This document shows positions 1 through 13,700 of a stretch of 64,000 nt of DNA, one piece after another (within the stretch, counting starts at the first letter, position 1; each line of letters opens with the position of its first letter). A model generated the notes under the pieces. That model had not been told where the DNA came from and made no database searches. It saw nothing but the letters and a program-made list of their open reading frames with translations. The position numbers were made by a program, and so were the translations under genes. Origin of the DNA: Coccinella septempunctata (Eukaryota > Arthropoda > Insecta > Coleoptera > Coccinellidae); contig NC_058191.1 in the NCBI RefSeq assembly GCF_907165205.1, positions 28,848,064 through 28,912,063 on the forward strand, given 5' to 3'.

Positions 1-976
1 TTTGTGCATGCTGCACACCGTTTATTTTACGGAATAAAAAAGAACATTCATTGAGAGATTGAAGTGTAAGTTTTAATTCCTCCGGAATCAAATGTCAATA
101 CTCATGTTATATTTTTTTAAATTGGAACTGCCCTATACGGCCTCTTCCGACTAAATCGATAAAAACAATAAAATGGGAGTTTTTAACTCAGTTTGTCACT
201 TCATATAACATTTTTTTTTCTTAAACGCCTGCAAGGCACACAACTTTTCTATATCCTCAACCCTTCAGTCATTCTACAACGGTTTGGTCTCGGGATTAAA
301 ATTGCCAGTTTAATCCCCGAGTTCGCCCTATACTATGGCAATCGCATAAAATATGGAAATTTCATTGTTAACTGCTTATCGTAACATTTAAATTAGAAAA
401 CCGTAGATCCTCAACTTTGTATATTCCCTGTTTGCGAAAAGTTATTTCTTATATGTCTCATTAGCTTGCTGCTTAGCCCCCATGAATTTTGAAACCTCCT
501 TTAGCTCTAGTAGAAAAGAAAACTAAAAGAATAAGCTTAAAAATCAAAGAGACTTTTTCAGCTGATAATGAAACGTGCTTTATTAATTTATCTATTTATC
601 CATACCAGCATACCTATTTATTTATGAATCCCACATCAAGTCGTTCGGAATTTGACAGGTATTCATAATTCTCCCAACAATGCATCTTGAAGTTTTTTCC
701 AAGAAAAAACAAAATGGTGGCCACAAAATGGCGGTCGAGATTTGTGATTCTAGTCCGATTCGGTTTTCGGCATCAAATTACCTAAGTGGGTATTTTCGGG
801 GTAGCAGAGAATGAATAGACAATACACCTCAAGGTCGTTTTACATTGCCAATTCTTTGAAACCAAATATTATAATCTTTGTTTACCCAAAAGTAAAAAAA
901 TCCTGGATGTTCGACATAATTATTCCGAATGGGCAATATGAGATAATGAAAGCAATACAAAAATATTAATATTTAC
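1..976. other. Intron at the left edge, no exon recognised
   Basis: This stretch follows exon 34 of the SVEP1-like gene in transcription order. I see no sushi-type Cys/Trp pattern or other coding signal on either strand. It is AT-rich non-coding DNA, presumably part of an intron. Confidence 0.5.
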
Positions 977-1788
977 CAATACAGCTTGGCTTGGAGGGTA
1001 TCCAAGATGAATTACTTGCACAAGATGAGTAAGTTGAACCGACTAAATCGAAACCTTGGTTACATTCGTAGACGACTTTGTCTTCGAAATAATAGCTGTT
1101 GCCATAAACTAAACCATTCTGCAGGATTCCTGGTGATCCACAGGATATTCCTGCAATATGAAATTCATAAAAATATAAAGATAACATTTGGGTAAAAAAA
1201 AAATTCAAAAAGCTTCTACTGCAAAACACTTGAAAGCTGAATTGTTGATGTGCACATTATTGAAGAATATTCTACTCTTTCAAATGAAAATAGTTATACT
1301 GGCAGTACAATGTTTGAAATGATTGTGTGATTCTATAGAATTATATATGAATAATATTTCAAAAATCTATTTTTGGATTATAGATTTCATTCACAAGTAT
1401 GAAATTGGTCGAAGTGGCAGAATAATTCTCAAATAATTCAGACACTGGGGCTAAAAATGCATCTTTCATTATTGAAAAAAAAAGATCCATAAGCATGGCT
1501 AATATGAGATACATTGTAAGACACGTGAAGATATACTAAATCGACAGTTTCATTACTCACTGACGCATTCTCCTTGTAAATTACTCCAAGTGCCATCTTC
1601 AAGGCACAGCATCATGTTTTCTCCCACCATTTTGTACCCCGAAGTGCAATCAAAATGCACTGAAGTGCCTGCTACAAATTTGTCATTGCTATCCTGCTCT
1701 TCAATTACCACCATATTGCTTGGTTTGATTGGATTTCCGCAAATTTTTACCTCTGTTGTCGTCGTAGTAGCAGCCGTTGTTGGAATAA
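977..1788 (-). CDS. SVEP1: SVEP1 exons 33-34: Thr-rich linker and two sushi domains
   Basis: Exon 33 (1788-1561, 228 nt) begins with a threonine-rich linker, VIPTTAATTTTTEVK, likely O-glycosylated, then a sushi from ICGNPIKPSNMVV to DGTWSNLQGEC. Exon 34 (1150-977, 174 nt) reads ISCGSPGILQNGLVYG and ends SSWIPSKPSCIG. It has the donor GTAAAT and ends in phase 1, so the coding sequence continues beyond it. No further exon could be recognised in 1-976. Confidence 0.9.
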
Positions 1789-4700
1789 CTGCAAGGTAAT
1801 TTTTTCGATTATTGGAAGCACCCAACATGAAAATGTAGTATGCAGGTCTGTTTGAATGTAATAGGAAAAGAGCTTATAATATATACTTCAGAACATTTTT
1901 CACATATCACCACTAAAAATATTCTCCATTATAGAAGAGAGAAATTGCAAATTAATACTATATTTTTTTGATATAATTTTTTCAGTTTTTTCAAGAAAAA
2001 CTTTCACTAGATAAATATAACTTCTATGGTTTCTGTTCCAGTTGTATGAAAAGTATCGAAAAAAATTTAAAATTCGATTGAACATATGCTCGACTTGTGT
2101 ACCTATATGTATATAGATGCGGAGGGTCGTTTGCTTGATATACCTACTATTATTTGAGAGTTCAGTTTTCTTTATATTTATTGCATGTAGGTAGTCTTTT
2201 GTAGGTAGTTGTTCACTTACCTGAGCATGTTGGAATTGACGTCCATTCCCCAAATTTATTGCAAATACTTTCATTGTGACCTTGCATAATATATCCATCT
2301 TCGCATTTGAAATATATAACATCGCCATATTTATAACTCTCCCTTTGATCAATCAGAATTCCATTATCTATTGTTATGACATTTTTACATGGTATACCTG
2401 AAAAATAAAACTATAAGACAGGTTTCAAGTAACCATTGATAATTCAATCTAATGTCAACATAATTTTTTTTTCGATTTACAATATTAGTTAGCATACCAG
2501 TGCATTTCGGTTTGGACGGTTCCCATATTCCATTTTTGTTACAAACTATTTGTTCGCTTCCATCCATACTATAGCCTTCCAAGCATTGAAACCTTATTCG
2601 ATCTTCGTAATAGAAATTTTTTCCAATCGCAATACCGTTATCGATTTCTCCAGGATCTCCACAATATATCCCTAGAAGTAAAAAGAAAGAGATTTATGAT
2701 AGAGCTAAAGAAGGAATTGGAACTATACCCTAGACAGGCTGTTCCTGAATTGATACGAAAATTTCTGAAAGGGGATTTTTAGCCTAAAATAAGGGATAGA
2801 GCTACAGCCCTTTGAAGAAAAAAATAATCGATTTTATTTAATATCTCCGCGAAAAGAATATGCAGGATAAAAAATAAATTAGATACTCTAGCAAACTTAC
2901 AGTTTTATATGGATTTTTATCAAGAAATGTCATTACAAAAGAGCATAAGCAACCCTTATATTATTTTGCATCAGAACTTTTTAATGTGCCCGCATTTTTA
3001 TATTTAAAAAATTTATTTGACAAGTTGTTTCTTCGATCATCAAAAAAATAAATGATATTTAGAGCCTGCCCTCATATCGTAGAATTTCAATTTGTTAGTT
3101 GAAATTCGTTGAAAAGTCAAGCAGGCTATTTTATACTGATTATATTTATCCAGTGTCATGAATATCGCAATAAGAAATTGAAAACTGATTATTATATATT
3201 ACAATGAACAAACTACATGAATGATAGAAAATAAAGTCGATTATTTTTCCCTAGCTTCAAAGGGAATTTCAAACTTGGAGGGGAAGGGGTTTTGAACAAA
3301 AAGTGATATAAAAAACCCCCTTAATTTTGGCTTGAAAATCACTCTTCCTAAATTTTTCGCATCATTTCAGAAACACCCTTTATATAATAGAAATTCAAAA
3401 TAGACACCCGCAGCGATGTTAAAATCATTTAAGAGACTATCCCCCCAGTTGTAGCAACGTCCATTAAAATTTAATGCTCCATAAAAATTTTAATCCTCCA
3501 TCATTACCTTCAAAACTGACAGATTTAAATTTTAATGGGGCATTAAATCTTAATGCAATTCCTGCAACTGAGCCTATATCTATATCGAGTAATTTGAAGA
3601 TTGGAAAAATCAATTTGTTTACTCATAACATCATCAATAATCAGCAAGCCTACGGATAATATGTATCGATCCATTTCAACAGGTCTTATATTTGAAATTT
3701 TAACCTAGTATTAAGCGATTTTTAAGGTGTCTTACTTTCACACTTTGGCTTGGATGGAGACCAGATTCCCTTGTCATCACATCTGATGGTACTGCTACCT
3801 TCTAGATTATAACCTGGGTTGCATTCAAAAGTAACGAAATCCTCATATTTGTAACTTCTGCCAAAACTCAAGCCATTTTCTATATTTCCTGGGGATCCAC
3901 ATGAAATTCCTAAAAAAAATTTCATTATATACTGGAATTTACATTTTGGTACATGTCCATACTTTCACATTTGGAGGAATTAGAACTCCAAAGACCTTCG
4001 TTCCCGCATTTCACAGTTTGAGAGCCAACGAGTACGAATCCTTTGTCACAGGTGATGTTCAATTCATCCCCGAAGAAATAGCTTTTCTCCTGGACGTAAC
4101 CGTGTTCAATAAGGGAAGGTGGTTGGCAACTGATCCCTGAAAGAGAAAGTTTGTGGTTAATTATTTCTCAATAGTAGCATTGAGAATTAAGCCCCAGGGG
4201 GTAAATATACTCAATGAGAATAAAAAAAGTTTATTTTGAACTTACTGATACAGACAGGAAGTAGTCCATTCCATTTTCCGTCTTCTTCACATGATATGGA
4301 CCCAGGTCCCTTCAAGGAGTACCCTGAGTTACATTCAAAACCTATATCATCACCGAATTTATAGCTCTCTCCCACTAGGTAGCCATTTACTAAATCACCG
4401 GGATATCCACAAGAAATTCCTGTGAATAATTATATTGATTTTATTTTTCACAAATAATACACTCTAACAATTTCAAGTCACTAAATGGCTACTTACTGGT
4501 ACATGTTATGTTAACATCAGACCAGATACCATCAGTGCAGATAGAATTATTGAGGCCATCAGATTCATATCCAATATTACAGTTATATTCAACAAAATTG
4601 GACTGCTCCTCCTGATAGGCTTCTATAGACTCCTGAACTATATGCCCGTTTTCAGGTGCTGATTGCAACTGATCCACGGTGCATCTTTGTGGTTTAGGGG

Positions 4701-7700
4701 TTGTGGTAAAAGGACTTTCGCAGATTGGTGGATCATTATCCCAAACACCTAGAATTAGTAGTAAGTGATGCGGCAATATCGAATTGCAGGTTTGGTACGT
4801 ATATATCAGCATATAAGATCTACCGTTACTTGCGGATATACCTTGGCGCACTGTTTAGAGATATGATTGATTTTGATTTAATGCATTTTCAAAAGAATAT
4901 TTAATCACAATTCGTTATTGAGATAATAATCGGAAGCCTTTTAAATTTTCGAAACTTACCACTCTCTTGACATGTTATTACGGATTCTCCAATCAATGTT
5001 GTACCTTCTCTACAGATCACTTCGATTTGTGTACCAACGTCGAATAAAGTTTTCTCCTCTTCGTATACATCATGGAACATTTCGGCGAAAACTGTGATAT
5101 TTCCATTGGCTGGAACTTTGAAAGCCCTACATTGAGGCCCTATAATGAAATCTTGGAAATTATACCTGTTAGACGGGCTTCAGGAGAATGAGTTCTCCTA
5201 GTACTTACTCCTAATTTAAGAATATCAAATGAGCCATGAAGACCAGAAATTTCCATTCAACTCTGAAATTTTTCGTTTTCCATTTCAAAAATAATATTTA
5301 GCATGAGTATTCTAAAGGATGTTCCCGTTGTCTGCCTCAATTATAGACTTTTTCAAAAATGAAAAATATCAAGTCAAATTCATATACATTTTCCATTTAT
5401 ATTATACTTCTGAACTTTTGTAATATATACAATTTTTAGTGGAAGTGCTAGGTTCACTCAAGAGAGTGGATGAGCAAGAGCTACACCTCTCTCACAAGAT
5501 CGGCTAATACTGTTAACTAGTAGGACGAAATGCCTTCTTCACAGCATACTGAACTAATTATAATATGTAGATAATAGCTCATTCTTGCAAGCTACTGGTT
5601 TGATAGTTTTTCGTCAAAAAATCCGGAATAGGATAATAAATGAAGGCAAGAAGATAGAAGATCCGCTTTTCGACAGTGATTGATAAAGGGAGAAGTGGCG
5701 TTTGAAAGATCGGTGTGCTCTCGAACATGAGAACTTGAACATGCAGAGATGGAGATCCTGCCTACTCACGGATGAGTACAGATTTCTTCTGTTTGAGTTT
5801 GATGACTCTGATGGGTGGGTGAATGTTAGTATGGTCATTGTATAAAGACCACTGTGGTCTTCTTAGACCACGATATCTTTATCGTGATCTCATATACAAA
5901 ATCGTTTTTTAATTTCACTTATTTTATGTTGTTTCTATAGTAGCAGAATTTCTTTATATTTATGCCAATAATCTTTTCGTGATTTCTACCTTACAACTTT
6001 GGTGTTTGGAATAATTTTTTTTTATTGGAATTGTTGAAAAATTCACGAAAGACTGAATTGAGATGTATGGTCCTTCGATGGAATATATTCTTGAAGGTTT
6101 TGAAGGTTTTTCCTTCGAATGCAGAAAGTTTTCGAGAATTGTTAAACGTTGTCAAATTTAACGGAAAAACAATGATTGTGTAAAAAAAATGCTTCACTAA
6201 CCGACACAGTTGGGCTTCGAGGGTTCCCACCTTCCGTTCTTACTGCAATTCAATTTTTTTGCACCAACTAGATTGTAGCCATCCACACAAACAGAAGTCA
6301 CCTGATCTTCGAAATAATAACTTGTGCCGAGAATGTAACCATTTCTGAGAAAACCTGGAGGGCCACAATAAACCCCTGAAATGTGGAAAAATTGAGATTT
6401 AAGTTTTGCATAAATTTATGGTTTACTTCGGCAGTAAGGTTCTCGTTGCCCTTCCCATTTGGAAGATTTGAGGCACTTTCTTCCTCCTTTATAGTCGTTT
6501 CCTATCTTGTATCCTTCCTGACAATCGTAATAAGCCACTCTTTCTTTCACTTCTACAAGACCATTGATTACTTTCTTAGGTTTCGGACACTCGTTGCAGA
6601 ATGAAGATGGTTCTTTCTGGAAAAAGAGAATGTGTTTTTCTAATCAAATATGTATGGCTGGTTATTTTAATTTGTATTTTAATTTTTTTTATCTTATTGA
6701 AAAATTTAGTGAATTTTTATTTTTTGTGTTTGATAGAATGGGTTTCCTTACATGTGTCGAATCATTCAAAATACATATATGAGGGGTTCATAGCCGCAGT
6801 GAACCAAGTCCATGCAGCCAAGTTTTGAGATAAATGACTTAGAAGTTGTTTATCACCAATTAATTCAAAAGTGAAATCTTTAGATTTGTGTAATGTAAAT
6901 GCAAGCACATGCTTACAATCTAGTCTTTTAAAATCTAAAGAAGTCACTTTTGAATTAATTATTGATAAACAACTTCTAAGCCATTCATCTCAACACTAGG
7001 CTGCATGGACTTGGTTCACTTCAGCTATGAAACCCCCATATATCTCATTCACTAAGCTAACAGCACGTGTTAGGATTTGCAAAATGTTTCTAAGTTAGCA
7101 GGTTCTACACTGCACTCTGGATATTTCGTCCAAAAATACACAGTTTTCGAGAAGATATGACTAACAGAAAATTTAGTTAGTCGAGCAGAGTTGATATATC
7201 AAAACTACGACTAACGTCCAGTTTCATAATCAAATTTAAAGTCACTTTAAGGCTTTAAGCTTAAAGCTTCCTATACTGTCATTTTTAGTAGGGTTAAAGG
7301 AAGCTTTAAAGTTAAAGCGGCTTTAGGTAATTTAGGTTTGATTATGAAACCGGCCGTTAGATACCTATTCATTTATAATTTTGACCGATAATATTTTGTC
7401 ATTTTTCATACCTTGAAACATGTATATCTATTGAATAAATACAAGATACAACTGTTTATGAAATCATACCAAAGTACCTTGAGCCTTCCCTGTATGTGAA
7501 ACTGGAATTCTGGCCAACTATAAAGGTCACCATACATGGAAATTTTACAGTCATGAAAATGTTTCAAAATATCGTTCTTCTTCAATACTTTCGACCAAAT
7601 ATCGATAAGGGTCATTCTTCCGACAAACGTTTCTGACTGACTAAATTTTCCTCCAAGAGCATCCTGCTCTTGTCCAATTATCATTGAACCATAAGCTATA

Positions 7701-10700
7701 AAATAAAGACTATTCAGTTCTGCCTTTGCCGTAAATAACAATTGATGGAATCAGGCGGTAAACATAAAACAATTGTTTTCAGAAATTACCTTTTATATCT
7801 TTGTTTTTGGATAATCCACTACCAAATTGCCTCAATTTTCCGTCGATGAACACCTGGTATATTCCTTCTGAGCTGGCCCAGGTTGCACAAACGTGATGCC
7901 AAATCCCATCATTCAAAAAAACATCAGTGGCTATATACTGGCCATTGACGTACATAATTAACCTTTAATGTTAGATTGTAGGAGGACTGGTGAAAAAGTA
8001 TGAATGACCTTACCCCGTATAGTCTGTTAAAGTGAAGGCATTATCATTCTCTTTGGTCGCATATGAAATCAGGGTGCCATAGTTGAAGGTATCTGTCACT
8101 TTTACCCACATACAAACGGTGATCTATATTGAAAATCTGTCAGTATTATGAAAACTGAAGAAGGGATAAATGTATATACAACATCCGAAAATGCTACAAA
8201 CCTCTTTCAAGTCATTCTTGAATGTTGGAAGTCTTATGAAGTCGGTTGTTCTATATCTCTCAAACACTAAAACGTAATTATGGTCATACTGTTTTTCACA
8301 AGTGTTTCCATGGGTGAGTTTAGGGCATTCACATTTAAATCCAGAGGGTATCTTGATGCATTTTCCGTTATTTTGACATGGATTTGATGAGCAAGGGTTG
8401 ATTTCTATATCACATGACCTACCAGTCCAGCCATCTAAGCATACACACCTGTAAAGTGACAAAAGCTCTTTTCCAGGTTCTTTCTTTATACATCTACATA
8501 CTAGGATTTTATGTTTTATCCAATAAGATTTGGGATTTTTTTATCCAGAGAAAATATAAGGTACAATAAAAACACAATATTTTCAAAATATTCATAGAAC
8601 TGAAGATACCTATAGTGATCGCTTTTCATAATGGAGGTTCAAATAAACTGTGAAACTCAGTTAGCGCTCCATCACCTGTTAAAAATTCAGTCCTTACTTG
8701 GAAGTTCCATTGGTACTTCGCAATATTAGGAGTTTTCTGAGCCAAAACAGCCCTTTTTGATGCTTAAGTGATGTCGTGAGAGATACGGCGTCTGCTTTTT
8801 ATAGAATATCTGCAGAGCCAGGCAAAGAAGCGGTTTTTATGTCGTCCCAAAATCTAAGAAACGGGTCATGTGAGGAAACCATCGGAAGCTTTGCGGTCAA
8901 ATGAGCGTAAAAAATAGAAGTTGTTGAAAATCGGAAAATGTTGAAAAAGTTCTTCATATTTGTTGTATGAAATTTCGCCAGTGCAAAGTGGAGTTTTATT
9001 TTAGCATATCTATATGTCGAAAGCCAATGAATGTCTTTATCTACTAAAGTTAAATTCAGAAAAATGGGCAGTATTCGAAATTTCACAAGTCAGATAGTGA
9101 CCCAAAAGTTATAGGGTATGGTCCGTACATAGCCGAGAATTTCACAGCGGTTAAAACAGTTATTCATGTGATAGATATTGCACCCAAAGATTATAGATTT
9201 GGGTTGACTGACTAGCTAACTTTGGTTGCACCGAAGTTTCAGGAATTTTACATGTACGATCCGGCCACTTACTGGCCAAAGTAACCAAAGAGCATATACG
9301 GACTAAACGCTTAGTAGGTACCTTAACATTCTATTTCCTTGAAGAAGGTAATAATCTTGGAGAGTGAAAGCTCTTCTAGTAAGTCTAGATTGAATTGACC
9401 AACGCTCTCTCAAACCCTCACTGTTATCTCATGAAATTCTTCAATAGAACATGGATTTTAATTACCTGAAACTATTTTTATTTGCATTTATTTCTTCCAC
9501 ATTTTCACATATGGCATTCTTCGGGCAGGGATTATAATCACACGGTAGAATGTTACACCTTTTACCAATAAATCCTTTGGGACAACTACATTCATACGTA
9601 GTTGGTTTTTCCAAGCAAGTACCGTTATTTTCGCACAGGCCATCTTGGCAGTATAAAGTTCCTATTTCGCAAGTTTCGCCCTCAAAACCTATCAAAATTA
9701 TAAAAAAATATAGAAGTATTACTCAGCCAATTTCAAAGTGGAACTTTATTATTTTTTTTTTTTTTGTAGCCTTGATAAAGGTCCGATTTGAGACCGAAAC
9801 GTCGGTGTTTTTGATGTAAAAGAGGAATATCGAAATATACATATCCAAATACCTGAAAAGTTTTCACATTATTACATAACATGGATGATAATATGCAACA
9901 TAATTTATTATTTTCTTTCTCACCTTCTGGACATAAGCAAACGTATTCATTTCCATCATACTCGATGCATTTTCCACCATTCAGGCATTTGAGTTTGCAC
10001 GTGTTTATTTCCTGTTCACAAAACGATCCGAAATGATTCTCGAGACATGAGCATTTATATTGAGGTTGATTGAGACTATTGAAGGAAACGCTGCAGGATC
10101 CTCCATTTTTACAAGGATTATTTTGACAGACATCTATACGTTTCTCACAATGAGAACCTGAGGGTTGAAAAAATGAGATTCATTCAACACTGAATTATCG
10201 TTAGGATAATCCTCCATGCACATACAATTTGATTGACTTAATTGATTCTCCCCAAACATATTTTCTAATCGTTTGAACACTGCGTATATGATAATGATAA
10301 TAATGAACAAAAACATTATTCTTTTTATAATTCAAATGTTCGGAGCTAGGGTTTCTGTTATGAATCTGAATTAATTCAGATCACACTGGAGAATTTTCGA
10401 AACACTGAAGTCGTACGATCAAAGTCACAATAAGTTAATTCGATGGTCAATAAAAAAATATGATAATATGTTGAGCTGGCCATTTCGAAAAATTTGAATT
10501 CTCTCTGTATAACGGGAAGTAAAAAAACAGAACAAAAAAAAAGATTTTGTCAGCATCATGGATATCACATGAAAATGAATTTCATGAAAATATCTTGAGT
10601 AGGTACCTATACCTAATGCTAGTCATAATTTTCGGGGACGTTAAGAAAGTATGACAGTATATACAATTTATTTTAAGCGATTCAAATAACTATTTTTCAC

Positions 10701-13700
10701 TCACCTATGTATCCTTTGAAACAGTCGCATTCATAATGTATCCTATCTCTCGCAACACAAGTTCCATGGTTGCAAATGTTCCTCGACTTCATACAAATTT
10801 CTTCGGCAGTTTCTATACACTGCCCTACGTCTACTGACCCATACCCTAGTGTAGTGTATCCTTTAGGACAAGGTACACATTGCAGTTGGCCATAGCCGTC
10901 TTGGTAAGTTCCAATGGGACAAGATTTACAAAAAGGCTGTAGTGTTGGTCGTTCGATAAGTTTTTTGTAGAGTTTACGGGAATTTCTTATTGCTTTTTTC
11001 CTGGCATGAGTTCCTGGAGGGCACTGTTCTGCAAAAAATTGTAGTTGTGTCTACAGCGACTTACAGAGATTTATCGTTTGGTCGAATAACTTAGTGATAA
11101 TTTCAGATCGAAGAGGTTTCGCTCTAGTATTATAGTTTAATTATACAGGGTGGACTTTTTAAAACGAAACAGACGAAACAACCACCTTAATTGTTGAGGC
11201 TAGAGGAAAGTAATTACCAATAATAATTATTTCGTTGTCTAATGTTGACAATTAACGGTTACCATCACCATCGTAACCACAGAATGAATTAGTCAAATAA
11301 TTGATGATTTCACATAGCATGGTTAGCGGAATGACTGGTACTGTACGAAATTCAAAATTGGATATCTCGAAAACAAATGTATTAAATGAGAAAAAAATTA
11401 ATATGCTGAATTCAGGATAAAAAGGCCTTTCAAATAAGGTATCACTCACCCTACCTTTCTATTAAAAATTCAGGGGTTGGTGTTCTAACACCTCGTCTGT
11501 TTCGTTTTAAAAAGCCCACCCTGTATAGAGAACTACTATTAATGAGTTATAGTCTTCGGTAGAAACAGTAACGTCGAAAAGCTGAAAATGTTTAGGATTG
11601 ATAGAACAGCACCAAACTACTTTGCAATTTTTCACTTTGCACTTTTCTCTTTGCAAATGGAATTACTCGAATAATATCCAGAATTGAAGAAAGCAGAGTG
11701 AAAATTCAAGTGAACACTGAAAAGCATTACGCAAAAATAATGGAACGAATTGGACAAAATGCAAAGTATTTTGGTGCAATAGGCCGCAGGTCTAACTGTT
11801 TATGTAACAAAATTCTCAGAAGCATCGTTAGTTGAGTTTTTCCAAAACATCTAATTGGCCATCCAGCGTGGGATTTCCTGTTTATTTCGCACCCCCTGGA
11901 TAGCTAAGCAGATGTGATATGCAGGCTCTGCTAAATGTAAAAAAGCATTTGTTCTCTATATGCGAGTGTCCAAAACTGGCCGACTCACACTGCTGTTCGA
12001 ACAAATGAATATTTGTTTTCCTATAGTCCAGATCTACCGAATAAGAATAGGATAATTAAATAGCCTCTACTCACTTCTGCATTCTGTGATGCTCTTCGAT
12101 CGCATTTTTCTTGTAGACAAATGCAAAGGGCACTGCAGACAAGAAGTGCGACCAAAGTCGGCATTATAAAATCCGAATCCACAATTCCTACATTTATTTT
12201 CAAGCTGATAAGTTCCCCTTGGACACTGCACTGAAATGTAAAAATTTCATCAGATTCCATCAGATTTGATGGTACCTACTCTATAGTCTATATCTCACCA
12301 CATCTATTTTTTCTAGGAATGTAACCAAGTGGACATAGGAACTGTGGCTTCTTGAAATGAATTGTGTTATTCCTTATATTCAGGTCAGTAAATATCACTG
12401 TGTTATTGTTGTCATATTGACTTTTTATTTGTATATTTATCCTCAATTTCTTTTTTCTAGTTCTCTCCTTGTTGTTCGAGCGATTTCTATGATGACCCTT
12501 TGATTGAATTTCCCTTTTTATTATGTTAGTTTCTTCTTCTTCCGACTCACTAAAGACTGTTTCATTCAAACACTGTGAATTTGTTGTGATAGAACAGTTG
12601 TCCTTACATATTTCGTTCGTCAAAATTGCTTTCAAGTCATGCTCTATCTAAAAATTTAGGGAATGTTCAAAGTGAAGAATAAACCGTTTTTCCTGAAATT
12701 TAAAGAAATATACCTTGATATTTTCATCTGATTCCTTATTACAGTCAAAATCTGGCTCGATTTCTGTACTTCCATTTTGAACAATTTCTTTAGGATGGAT
12801 GTCAACTGAAAATTTTTCGTTAAAATTTTAATTTTTTCCTTCTATTCCACACTCATCATTTACACTTTTCCTACACCTACCAGCGCATTCTGGAAGAGGT
12901 AAACCTTCTTCGTTATACCAAACGTTCTCGTTTATGTTGCATTTGAAAGTGATGGAGTCTATTGTTGAGTTGCCCAACTTCTCCGATGATAGGGGTAGCA
13001 AAAATCCTTCATTACACGATGCGATACAAATAATTGTATTATTCTTCTTCAAACACTCACTTCTGCCATTTTCAGGTGCTTCGAATTCATCACACTTCGC
13101 CTCTGGAGAAACAATACAAAAAACACTGTCGATATGATATTTTTATTACTACCACCCTATCTTAAAGTCACCTATATGATTTTCGTTGTTTTTGATAATA
13201 GAAAAGTGCCCCAACTATTTCATCATAATGATGACATCTTCAGATAGATGAAAGTCGGAATAATATACAGGATGTTTACTTAAGATGCGGCAAAAATTTA
13301 TGAGATGATTCCTTGCTCGTAAATAATGATATTTCGTGACGAAGAGTGGTGTCAAATATGCACCCTTTCTGAGATTTGTGGTGTCAAAAAGCTAAGAGAA
13401 TTGAAATGGCAAGAGATACTTCGTAAGCATATTCGATATCACAATAGGCATTATTCTGGGGAAAAATATGGGTCATCCTCTTATGGGAGGATGACAACAA
13501 ACAGTATACTGTTTGTTTTAGTGGTCATTTTAGGGGTTATCAGACGTTAGATCCATCCAAAATCCTCTTAATTTGCAGCTTTGAATCGCATTCAATAAAT
13601 AAATGCAATCTTCATCATACAAAAACACACCGAACTAATTTATATTCTACCAATAATTCCTTCGAAAAATCATTAAACACTCACCCCTAACAGTGATATT

